Part shown: piece by piece, positions 12,301 through 24,100 of the stretch | Position numbering within the stretch: position 1 is the stretch's first letter | Layout of the letters: the number at the start of each line of letters is the position of its first letter | Assembly: GCA_008711295.1 (NCBI GenBank) | Contig: VUYV01000178.1 | Span: 627,322-691,321, forward strand | Direction: 5' to 3' | DNA: 64,000 bases | Origin: Anarhynchus alexandrinus | Taxonomy: Eukaryota; Chordata; Aves; Charadriiformes; Charadriidae | Translations under genes and position numbers: made by a program | The notes under the pieces: generated by a model | What the model was told of the DNA's origin: nothing | What the model saw: the letters and a program-made list of their open reading frames with translations, nothing else | Databases searched by the model: none

Positions 12301-14264
12301 AGTACAGGCACAAAACACATCATCACGGCCTCTGCAGCCCACGAGTGGTTTTTATTCCAACCCATCCCTCTTATGAAGAAGTTTTGCATAACTTTGTTGA
12401 TTCTAGTTACGGGTTATGCTAGCTCCAAACGGAGCAAATATTCAAAAGGGAAATGATACAGAGGTCTCAGACCTCAAATCGCTAGTTGTCCAGAAGCAAG
12501 AAAGTAAATATAGTTAAGTAAAGCATTAAAAAGCTGCCTCATCCTGTGCAATATTATAAAGCTTAAGAGATTATATAAAAAGGATTTACAAACTTTGATT
12601 TAAAAATAAGAACAAAAGCAAAATGGTCATTATGACATGTTTGATATGAAAAACAGAAAAACTTTTTTTTATTTGTACCAGATGTGGATAGGCAGATGTG
12701 AACCGTTGGACAATAGTCAGAGAAGTGGAATTAGGGAAATATCCATAATTAATAACATGCCTGCGGAAACATGTTCTGTGCTTCAAAAAGAATTCAGGTG
12801 CTATTAGAACAGGGAGAACCTCCTTACCCTGAAGATGTTGACAAATTTGAAGAAATTCCAAGAAGGGAAAAAAAAACTGATTAGGGAAATAGATTACTTA
12901 TGCAGAAAGATTAAAGAAACCAATCTTCTGCTCTCAATTACACCAATGTGGTCCAATTAAATTCAGTGACGAAGTACGAATATAACCAGGAGAAAAGCTT
13001 GACTGAAACATATGATATGAAGAATTTGCTTAGAAATGCTCACAGGAAGAATTCCCTTTGGGAAGGAAAGGAATTGGTAAAATATTTTAGGGAAACAATA
13101 GGTCCTGTGATAAGATTTAAACTGAAAAGAAGGAAAATACAGCCAGAGAATGTTCCACTACAGTTACACCTACTAAATACCTCCTCTGGGATATTTGACG
13201 TGAAGCTAGAACGCAGCCACTCACTGTACAAAATAATTATACACAGGAGGTCACCAGAGAATGCGATGAAGCAGTTCTCTCAGATATCCCTGTCATTCAT
13301 AGAATCGGACACGTCTACATTCATCGTTCCTATGCCTACATCCATTATTTCTTTCCACCTTAATTCACATAGTAGTGACTAATGCATTATGAAAATTTAT
13401 CCAACTGGATCAGTTACTAAAATGTAATTGCATTGCCTGTATGTGCTAAGTCTACCAGATGTTCCATTTTGTATTCATCAAGAACACACTGCATAAGAAG
13501 AGCTCCTCAAAAAGAAAAAAAAAATATCAAAATCACACCATTCTTGGTTTAATTACAATGACACTGAAAAAAATGATGGGGCCAGAAGCTTACCCCTTAT
13601 TCTCGCCTCCTCGATAATATGATCGAGAGAGAGTTTCTACGATAGATCTGAAAATACATACATATTTGCTGATATTTTGCTTTTGGAAGCCACAACAATG
13701 CTTGCCAGTATTTTAACTTACTAACCACTGGGCAAAGAGATTCAGAACATGTGCACTTATGCCCAAAATGCACCAAAATTTTGCAAGTGGGAATCCAGAC
13801 AGAAATGCAGAAGGCAGAAAAATGTTTGCAAACACTCATATCACTATCGTGTTCAGGGTTAACAATTGGAAATTTAGCCTCATTGTTAAAAGTACCGTGG
13901 CAGCAATCACTTAAACCCGTTGTTCATGATTAAAAGTATCTGCCAAATCTCTGAAATCAGTCAGTCACAGTTCAGACGTGCGACTATGTTCTTGACTGTA
14001 TTTTTCCTCTTCCAACTTCCAGATCTTCTCCTTCAGATTCCTTCCTCCAGTCTCACAACTAAAATCTCTGTGTAGAGCTTTCAGAGTGACTAAGTCAAAT
14101 TTACAATAGTGGGATGAAACTCGTAAAACAAATGTGACTGTCTCACTACATTCCTTAGTAGACGAACACTCAAGAGCCACATTCTGGTGGTAGTTTCTGT
14201 AGGCAGAATAAGACCCTCCATGAGGAGACAAGTGGACTGGATTACTTTTATTTGCTTAGATATT
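6386..14264. other. Intergenic, no recognisable gene
   Basis: About 7.9 kb of AT-rich DNA between ZNF831 and the CR1 copy. No splice-bounded exon, RNA gene or intact mobile element was recognised. A 17-base inverted repeat lies at 6949-6965. An unclassified reading frame covers 12948-13382: it is stop-free for 144 codons but begins with GTG, has no recognisable motif and no clear splice partners, so I leave it as noncoding. Confidence 0.5.
6949..6965. repeat. 17-bp inverted repeat
   Basis: ACACCAAT, one base, then ATTGGTGT: a perfect hairpin-forming palindrome. It contains a CCAAT box on each strand. No function is evident this far from a promoter. Confidence 0.6.
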
Positions 14265-15445
14265 ATTTATTTCATAGAATCATTCGGGTTAGAAGGCACC
14301 CAAGGGCTTTGTCCAATCAGATTTTTGAAACCTCTATGAATGGAGATTCAAGAATCATTCTGAGAAACTTGTTCCAATTTATAACTATCCTCAGAATGAT
14401 TTCCCCCCATCTTTTATATGCAGCTGGAATCTCCTGTTTCAACTTACAACTGTTGTGTCTCATTGTCCCAACATGCAGCTCAATAAAGAATCTGGTTCCA
14501 CCTAGTTGGTAACTGCTTCACAACTACTGGCATGCTGGTATTCAAACCCAAAGACATCTTCTCTTCTCCAGGGTGAATGTTGTCTCAGCTTCACCTCACT
14601 GATCACGGGCTCCAGCCTCCAGATCCTGTTGGTGGCCCTGCACTAAACTTGCTCAGATTTACCATCTCTCTTGTACTGGGGAGCCTAAAACTGGACACAG
14701 TAATCAGGATGGGCTCTAATGAGTGCTGCATCAAGGGGGATAATCACTTCCCTCAATCTACTGGTTATGTTCCTGTTGACACAGCGCAGGCTACTTCTTG
14801 CTCATGTTTAGCCCACCAGAACTCCTGATCCTGTTCAGAAGAGCTGCTCTCCAGCCAGTGACCCACTGAATGAGCTCAGTCCATCCCAGGTGGGGGAGTT
14901 TGCATTTGTCCTTGCTGAATTTCATGAGGTTGTGGTTGGCCCATTCCTCCAGGCTATCCAGGTCATTCTAAACAGCAACACTACCTTCACGTGTATTGAC
15001 TGCTCCCTCCAATTTGGTGTCATGCAAATTTAATCAAGCTGCATTCCATTTCCTTCTCCAGGTCAGCAATAAAGATAGTAAACAGGATATTACACAGATA
15101 GGTCCGAGAACAGACTCTCAGGAACTCCACTGGTAACTGGACTCCCAGTACAGTATCAACTACTAACCGGTACCCTATGAGCTCAACAGTCCAGCCATTT
15201 TTTTGCACCCACCTAGTATTTCACCTGCCTACACCAACATCCCAAATGGGACACAAGGATGCCATGGGAGACCATGTCAAAAGTCGTGCTCAAGTTAAGG
15301 CAGACAATATCCACTGCAATTCCCTCATCCACAGGTGTAGTCATTTCATCAGAGCAGGCAATGAGTCCATGCTGACTATTCCCAGTCACCACCCTCTTCA
15401 TCTGTCCAGGAATTTCTTCAGGACACGGCTGAGGTTCACACACTG
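14265..15445 (-). mobile_element. Degraded CR1 LINE, RT region plus 3' UTR
   Basis: A reverse-oriented CR1 retrotransposon of about 1.2 kb. Its 3' end is at the left (CATAGAATCATTCGGGTTAG, the complement of the CR1 tail) and reverse-transcriptase coding sequence is at the right. On the minus strand, fragments resemble CR1 ORF2: an upstream block around DEMTTPVDEGIAVDIVCLNL with TFDMVSHGIL, then VQLPVEFLRVCSRTYLCNIL and FTIFIADLEKEMECSLIKFA. The Phe-Ala-Asp-Asp catalytic box is broken near 15018-15032: the bases read TTTGCATGACACC where an intact element would have GATGAC after GCA, so about two bases are lost and a stop is created. The copy is dead and several frames are needed to follow it. 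Its divergence suggests an old insertion. Confidence 0.9.
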
Positions 15446-18400
15446 AGCAAGAGACATGGTTTATTCATCTTACGAAAAAAAACCTGAATGATGTAAATCA
15501 GCTACTATTTAAGTGGAACAAAGAAAACGGGTAGCAAGTTACCTTGATGCTATGTATATATGGGTATCCACATTGCATGAATAGGAATTCCAGCAGCACT
15601 GTGTTCATTGCACTTTTAATTCAACTAAGCTGAAACAAAGTTAGACTTATACCAAACATTTTAAAAAATACATGTCTTAGTCTACGCACAGAGCACGCAT
15701 CCCATGCCAAGTTACTTGAGCCATTCAGATGACCGTGCTACCCACCTCAGCAACTCTAAAATGTTTCTGGCTTCAGAAATCTATAGAAATCTTAAGCCAA
15801 AAAAGTAACAAAACCAAATCTGGTCATTAGCATAGCAAAGAATCCATCTAAAATTAAATGGGATTTAATTTGCCTCTCAAGCTCTAGATGTGAGAAATTT
15901 CAGAGCAATGAGATATGAAACTTTTAGAAGTCTGTACTCAAAATAGCATTTCTGATGGAAAGATTCCAGATTGGACGGTAGCAACAGTAACTATGTTGCG
16001 GTAAGGCCAAGTCTAAAAAAGCCACTAAGATATACAAAGAGAGAGCGCCATTTCTTCACCCTTCCTCACATGCATATTTCCACCACCCCTGATCCCATGC
16101 TGCGTGACAACAAGGAAAGGAGCGCTTGAGTCAACAGAAAACTATGTAGTTGACTATCCCTAAGCTCTTTACATAGCTTGTATTGCTTTAAATATCTTTG
16201 CCCCCTGAAAAGTTAAATTCATTCTACATGCTTCTGGGAAGACTCAGGGCTAGTGTTCCAACAGGCAGTTAACTTGGATGTTGAATTCCCTCTTTTTAAG
16301 TGTGTCAGATGATTTTGTTGAAAAAAGAATACGTTTAAATTACTCATGAATCTTTCAGTTATTTCCCATAATCTACATAAATGCTAACACAGTAGCGAGC
16401 TACATGTCTTGTTTCAAACATCTTCTGAAAAGAGAGCCAAAAAAGGCAGTTATGTGCAATAGTTATTTAACTAGTGCCTAACTTTTGCTCAAGAAAACCC
16501 CAGTCTTTTTAATATATGTACACCAGTGGCAGAACATGTTTATAGCTTGCTCTTCTTTTGTCTCACTAGATGCACTGTACTACTCTAAAATCTGCAATTC
16601 GATATTTTAATAAACTAGTTTCATTGGAGACAGCCAAAATATTTATTACTAAAACCAAACATAAAACAGCAATTTTTTCTTAACTAGTCTGTTCACAGCA
16701 AGTACTGCATCTTCTGGGAGAGCTTTTCAGGCACACGTTGCTTTCTCACTACCACCTGCCTTCCCACTTCATTCCATTGTTCTCCCTTCCCTTGGCTCCA
16801 TTTACACGCTGGTTTCCTCCATTTACATGCTGGCTGGACATTCCTACATGCTTTTGGGTTCAGGAAGAACTAAGCTGGCTCTGTCCAAACTCTCTTAACT
16901 TGGGTTAACACTGGAAACATGGAAAATCAAACCAGACACGTCAAGCTGGCTTGAAGTACACCGATTCAGAATCTAGTCATGCTTATGGGGAGCTGCACCT
17001 AAGCCAACAAGCCCTGTTGAGAAGCCCTGGAACTTTTACAAGTGACAAAAAATGGAATTTCAAAGCACTTAATGAATAGCTGTGTCATCAGACTACTTCC
17101 AACATATCCTTGAAGACTGGCTTCAACACAACATTTCAGGCCTGAGTACGTTTCCAGTTTACTCACAAAATCTCTCATTCACCAAGTCCACCTTCACTTG
17201 CCCAGTTACCATCCTTGAGAGAACTGAAGGAAAAGCAGTGAGGGGACCCAGTCAGGTTGAGTTTCAATGTGTTGGCTCTTTATTTCCAAGTTCCAGTGGG
17301 TGAGGAGGGAAATGGCTAGGCTGTGGGTTATTGTGGAAAAAATACTAGAGGAAGGATAGCAGTATCTGCCAGAAGACAACTCTATTATTCAAGCAACCGA
17401 AGAGAGGACACGTCACTCTGGAGTACAGGAATTCAAGACTGGAAGTGAAGCACAGGACTGGAACAGCAATGGGGAGCTGGAGGGAGACTGGATGTAGCTG
17501 CAGAGCAAAGTTCAGATAGAAAAACTTCTTACTCAGCCATGGATATTGTTTAGGGAGTTAATGGTGAAGAGCTACATTTTTAGGGCAGAGAGCATCAGAG
17601 AGACCTTGGGTGCCTTCCCTCGCGATGAAGGATGGCAGAGGCTCAGGGGATTAGCTGATGAGCAGGTGCTGAAACCAACAGAGACAGCAGCCTAAAAAAA
17701 GGGCATGGGAGCGAGATCAGCAGCAAGTAACGGAAATCCAGGAACGTGAATTAGGAAGAACGTTGCCCAAGCACGTGGGAAGGCGTAGGTTTGTGAAGCC
17801 TCTCTCAGTGGCAGCACAAGCAGTGTCAGGAGGAGACTCGGAGCACCACAGCGATATCAGACCAACAAGGTCAGACCTTCCTCTGTCTCCCAGAGAACCG
17901 AGCGGGATGTATGAGTAGCCCTTTGTGTGCAGCACCTGAGAGGAATATTCACAGGTACGTTCCCTTCCTCCACCAAGTGAGAAATCAAAATTATGCAGTG
18001 CAGGGAGGATTAACATCATTTGGGAGACAAAGGCTTCATAGAATAGCACAACTTAAAACAGACCACAAGTCTGCATTAAACAAACTCCACAAATACAGAA
18101 AGCAGTGAATTGCTCCAGGGGTTTCTAAGCCTGCAAGTNGCAGAAATATAAAGAAGTCCTAAAAGCAATGAAATCCTAATAGTCCTTTATCAGACTAAAA
18201 GGATTTAAACTCTTCCACTAAATCAACCAAGTCATAAGACTAATTCAGAAAAAATTATACTTGACCAATGATGGTCTGCAGGAGTGTATGGCCCTAGCAA
18301 ACACAATTGTTGTAGTCAATGAAAATAAGACTTGTTCTTCCACTCAAAGCCATAGATCTGATCATGCTTCAAGTTGTCTGTAGAGTTGATATGTTCTGCT

Positions 18401-20980
18401 CTGTTTAGATGAAAGTGAGTCTGAACACAGAGTGCAGGCTACAAAATCGAATATTACTCGCAAATCATGATTTAGTGAAAACTGCTGCTTTCAAGTTTTC
18501 TAGTCACATTTTGTCAACATTTAGCATAATATTTCCCTCTAAGCAGTGTCTGAAGGGGGTGTAAAGAGGCAAACAAACTTATATGGAATGATTTTCAGAC
18601 CGGAAGTAGGTACTTTTCTGTGTAACCAATAATTGCTTTAATAGACCTCATCTCGTTGAGCTTCTACAGAAGTCCTGCCTCCCTGGAAAGATCTCAGTCT
18701 GCTGGCGAGGTGTAACTAGCTAATATCTTCACTTTACCAATATCACTGGGGCTTCACCAGTTTAGGTGGCACATTTACAGTAACCAATTTGATGTACTCT
18801 GCCCAATTTCTATTACGTTCACATTATACAAAAATGAGATGCTTTTCTCCTCTTCTTTCCCCTAAATGGGGATGAAGTGGAACTCTGGCATCAGGACATT
18901 TCAAGAGAAAAATGGAAACCCCATTGTTTGTGAATATTACTGGCTCATTTTGCTCACCAGTGGAACAGAACTACTTGTTAGTCATTGCAGTTAAACAACT
19001 TTATAACTGGCCTAGTCAAAATTGACAAGAAATCAGTTCCTTGTGCCAGCTGCGTAATTTCATTCACAATTATCCTTCATCTTTCAAGTAATCTCAAAAG
19101 CCCTCAGGCCCTTCCCAGATGCAGAAAGAAGCCTGTGTTATTTTGTTTTGAGAATACCCTCAATTGTTTGTTCAATTTAACACGCTATGGATTTCTATAC
19201 ATCCTATTTTTATAGGCTGCCATTGCAAAGCAGGTACTTTTGCACATAGAACTAGATTATCTGCTACGATGCAGGACATCTGACTAGCACATCAGGTTGC
19301 AGAGTAATTTTTAAATTTTCTGTAAGTATTTCTTTACTGTACAACCTTTTCTTTCAGATAATGCGGTGTACAGAATGGTTATAGCCAGTAGTACTTGCAG
19401 GCTTTTTACCTACTCAGTGAGCATTTCTAGTTCTACCTAACACTGGATTTTCCTTCCATGAATAGGTCACGTCACATGTATCAGCTCGTAAGTTCCATCT
19501 TTACCTTCGTCACACAGGCCTTAGCATCTTCTACGGCATTTTATTACACAGGAAGAACATGATCCCTTATGAAAAATATAAATTAATTACTTAATACTTA
19601 TTTCCAGAGCTATTAATGTGCTAAGAAAGAACATACTTTCAGCTGGAGGTAAAGGTTTTAGGCTTCTTTAAAGGATAAAAGAAAAAACACAAATGGCATG
19701 ACATGACTCCAATACTGTCCGACAATTCACCCAGAAACCACAAGTTTCCAGTTTTCTGCTGACAGAGAACAGCCATCCACAGTGTTAAAAAAGCAGTTTC
19801 CCCATTAGGTGCCCTAACAAAGTTTTCAAACTATTCAAACACAGAGGCATAAATCAAGAAAACAACGCTGGTGCAAGATGTTACATGTAAGTTATACTAA
19901 GACGTTAAAGAAAACCATCTGGGCATAAAATGTAAATACAGCAAGCATACAAAAATTAAGAGGAAAATAAAATCAACCACACATTTCAAATGCCCCAAAT
20001 ACAGAGCCTTTATTCTGTAGGACCACTGAATTTCCACTCCAAACATCCATCTCAAACAAAACGTTCAGCTTTCAAAATATCACTGAAACAGAACACTAAA
20101 GCTTATGCGAGATGCAGCTTTTTTCAACTTTTTGGCTTACTTAAGATATAGTTCTTTAAGATGGGGAATAATCAGCATATCTTCAGTAGTAGTTATGAAT
20201 CAAAGCTGGGGCTTACTAGAGGGACTTACCGTTACATATTTTATATTTCAGTTGTACTTAGAGTGAAAATGCAAACACGGAGGCAGTATTCACACAGGAG
20301 ACGAGCAGAATTTGCCTCAAATGGCTTATAACCAAAATAGACCGGCCTGAAAAACACCACTTCTCAGTTTGTAAGATACTACCAGGAAGAGATGGTGACT
20401 TCCTAAACCATAATGGAAAATTTCTATCAGAATTAAAGAAGAATCAGAATTAAAATAAACCTAAAAGGTTTGGTTGAGCTTCCTACATTGCTGTATCTTC
20501 AGTTTCCAAATGGTAAAGCAATCTGGACATGCTCTATAGACCCAAGAGATTATGAGCAATCCTGAGAAAGGAGAAAAAAGCAAATGGCTAGATACCCAGC
20601 CCAAAGACAGGAGGAGGTTGCAGTGTTGGAGGAAAGGTGGAAAATAAACCTCAAAAGGCACTGGATCTGTAAAGCAACTGCTTTTCAGAGGTGTCTAAAC
20701 AAACCAAAAAAATAAAAAGATCTTTTAGAACCCCAAACCTAGATCTTAAGGGGATAAAATACGAGAATTCTGGATTTTTCATGCTGACTTAGTTCAGATC
20801 ACTTGCATAAGCAACATACTTGAGATTTGATTACATAGCTAGATTTTTTGTTTATTTATTTACTTTTAAACAGGATGCTTACTTGGGTTTAAGTTTGGGG
20901 AAAGGGAAGTAAGGAAAAGTTTTGAAAACAAACAAATTACTTACAAACAGACAAGTTAAAAAAAAAAATAAATCTGCCAT
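15446..20980. other. Intergenic, no recognisable gene
   Basis: About 5.5 kb of unique-looking AT-rich sequence with no splice-supported exon. One ambiguous base (N) is at 18139. Short open frames here have no motif, and several begin with a non-ATG codon. Confidence 0.5.
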
Positions 20981-20989
20981 GCCAAAGCC

Positions 20990-21160
20990 CCCTCTGTCTA
21001 GAGGCCGGGGTACCTCTGCGTTCCCAGCTCACGCCTGCTCCGGAGCCCAGGCCGGGACCGGCAGCCCCAGCAGCCCCCGCAGCCCCGGCAGCCCCCGCAG
21101 CCCCCGCAGCCCCGCGGCCCGACAGCGCCCAGCTCGCAGATGAGGAGACTCAGTTTGTCA
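20990..21160. repeat. Small GC-rich islet with CAGCCCCCG-type repeat
   Basis: A sharply bounded GC-rich, CpG-containing stretch in AT-rich DNA. At about 21060-21118 it is a run of degenerate nine-base units (GCAGCCCCC, GCAGCCCCG). The + frame gives a Ser-Pro-Arg repeat, which is a consequence of the repeat and not evidence of a gene. It could be a simple repeat only, or a minor promoter or enhancer islet. Confidence 0.6.
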
Positions 21161-24100
21161 CTGATTCCTGAGATAATTATCGAGACAGGGAATCCTGGCT
21201 TCAGCTCCCGACTCGAGAAGGGAGTACGTGATCCCAATTATAAACCATACTGTAAGCAGCAAATGATGTCTTAACAGCATTTATAGCTGAAGTTTAAAAT
21301 ACTCATGTAGTTTGTATAAAACAGATGTGAATTTTCAAACTAAACAACTGATTTTTACTAAAAGCAGAGAAGTTGAAGCAACAGAGGAAAGCACTGTGTC
21401 CTCCTCTGCTTCTGAGGAATCAAAGAGTGAACGATGGTTCTCTGACAGCTAATGTAATAAGTTTGAATTTTCTTGCTGATCTGTTTTTATTCTCTTTTTC
21501 CAAACAAATTTTTCCTATTCTGCTTTTCATATTTCTAGGAAATTCTAGCTACATGTGACTTTGTTGATAGGTCTCATCAGTTTATTTAAAAATATCTTTT
21601 TTCCCCCACAGATATGATTTTTTACTACAGTCTTCTGTGTCGAAGTTATTGTCCCAGATACTGTATTTACTTGGGCCTTTCGCCTGGAATCTGCATCCTT
21701 TCTTAACCTGTTTATTTTTCTGTAGGAGCACTAATGTATCTATAGTAAGACCTCAAATCACCAATGTGTTAGGCTTTTTCTCCCTCCTCTCCTAGACTAC
21801 GTAATGTGGAATAGCCTGGGCCATAGCCTGGAACGGCTTTAATTTCCAGTGGACAGATCAGTTTTTGGATTTAATTGCACTTGGCTTCATCATGCTTTGT
21901 GTAATAAAGAGGGACTGCTAGAGACTGCTCGTATTGAACATATTCTGTATAAAAAAAGTTACTGTCAGTTATTTATTCTATCTGATGTCAGACAAAGGTG
22001 CTTCACAGTATTTTCCTTGTTTAGTCAATCTTTTCTAAACCATCTGATCTACCACTGCCTTCAGCTTTCCAACTGTGCAAACCTACTGTCTTGACCAGGA
22101 ACAATTAGAATGGAGGAGGCAGGAACTGCTTCTCGTGCACATGCAGTGTATCCAGCAATCACATCCTCCTTCTGATTTGGCCCTTAAAGTTGATGCTACA
22201 AAGCAAACATTAAAATAAAATAAAAAATGAAATAGCTTCATGTCATTTTCAGGGAAGCCCATGTAGCCAAATGCTCTTACAGTCTGTTCTTTAATTCTGA
22301 AAAGCATATACTGAAAAATCTATACTGATCGTTATATAGCTGTGAAGTCATGCTGAGCAACGAAAAAAATAGTGAATAAAAGAAAAGTGTTCACTGAAAT
22401 CTGGCAACTAAATCTGAATCTTACTAGAAAACCACAGACTTAGAGCAGAATTTTCTTTATGCATTAGAAATAAAACTTACCCTTTAATTAAAGCTTAACA
22501 TGTTTGTGCCAAGCATTGATGTGAATACATGCAGAGAGTACAATGGAGATTTCCAGTGCCTGATGTGGCATTGCCTTGAGTGGTGCTGGACTGGAAAGAG
22601 GCAGTTTTTTTAGAAACAATTTGAACTGTGACCCAAACTTCTCATGAGTGACAGTCTCAATGGGTTGAGACATTCTGAAATTACAGGAACTGTTCATCTA
22701 AAAAAAATCTATGCAGAATATCAGGAAAACAACTTTTAATTTTTGGAAAAAAACCCACGAGAAGTACCAATGGCACAGTGCCACTGTACCGGAGCTCTGC
22801 AGAGTAAGAGTACAAGAAATGCATTCAACTGACTCAGAATTCAAATCCCTCCCCCCCAAACCCATGAAAAATTGGCTTCTGATTGTTGTAATAAACAATC
22901 ACGGGGCATTTACTACATACGAGACGCGTATTGAGTTTAAACAGTGTTTTGCCCTTTATCCCCCTGCGAACTGCAGTATCTGGACACTTGGCACAGCTGC
23001 TGTCCCTGGGTACACTCACAGTTTGGTAACAGGAACCACAAACACCATACCTCTGACAACTGGAAATTTGTTCCATTATTTGTGTTGCTGCTTCATAACT
23101 TCTCCTCCCTGATCTTGCAATCTCTACTTATTTTACTGGCAGTAAAACTCAGTAGATTAATAATGCTATTAATACTCTACTTTCTCTGCCAGATCTTCTT
23201 GGGTGGCCAGTTTCTAGCAGCACAGCTATCTTTACTTACTCACGTCTCCTTATTCTTGATGCCAACCCTTTTTAGTATTTTTATTATATTCTGCAAACGT
23301 TAAGGTACGTTTTCAGAACCCCAAATATAAACTACTTGAAGCAAAAACATTAAAGCGATAGTTAGTTACAATTTATTAATAACTCATGCATCTTTTCACT
23401 GAGTAACTAAAAGCAAATCAAGCTCTCTGAATGAATCTCTATCTGATCAGACACCTATCAGATTCAGTGAAAAACTACTCAGTGCTATTTTATGCTGTTT
23501 AACTGGAGCCTACAATAATATTCATCATCCTTCTTGCAGCTACCTTACAGTAAGACAGTGAATTTCTGCCCATCACTACTATGACAATGATGGACATATA
23601 AAATCCGTGCCCCAAGATTCTGATTCATCACAAACTGAATACGAGTCCTGAGTTGTCTTCAGCTATATATCATTACAACGGATAGTCACTACCAGTCTAA
23701 GTTTAACTGGTATAGGCATTATGTCAATCTTTGCTTGCAAAATTGCAAATATCAAAAGCAGAAAGTCTGACTCCTAGTTCTCTATTCCTAATCTGAGAAA
23801 ACATAAAACAGTAAAAGAGAAAAATGCCAAAACAGCAATAAACTATTTCAGAGCCAGGGATAATAAATTTCATTATGGCCCTTCTAATATGTGAAGCGCT
23901 GTTATTCAAAACCCAAAAGGTATGGAAACAATTGCACTTCAGCATGAGAAAAGTATGATCCCAACTCTTTTGTTCTTCTAGTACAAACGTGTGTACACAC
24001 ATGCAAGCCTTGCTGGCAGCTGGGGTGCATTCGGCCTCATTAGGTCAGCAAGGTACATCCAGACTTCAGAGAACAGTTTGGAGCATCGTTGTTTCTTTGG

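Noticed and set aside
18037..18120. Possible CR1 end beginning TCATAGAATAGCACAAC
   Set aside because: Only the first few bases match the CR1 tail; what follows does not.
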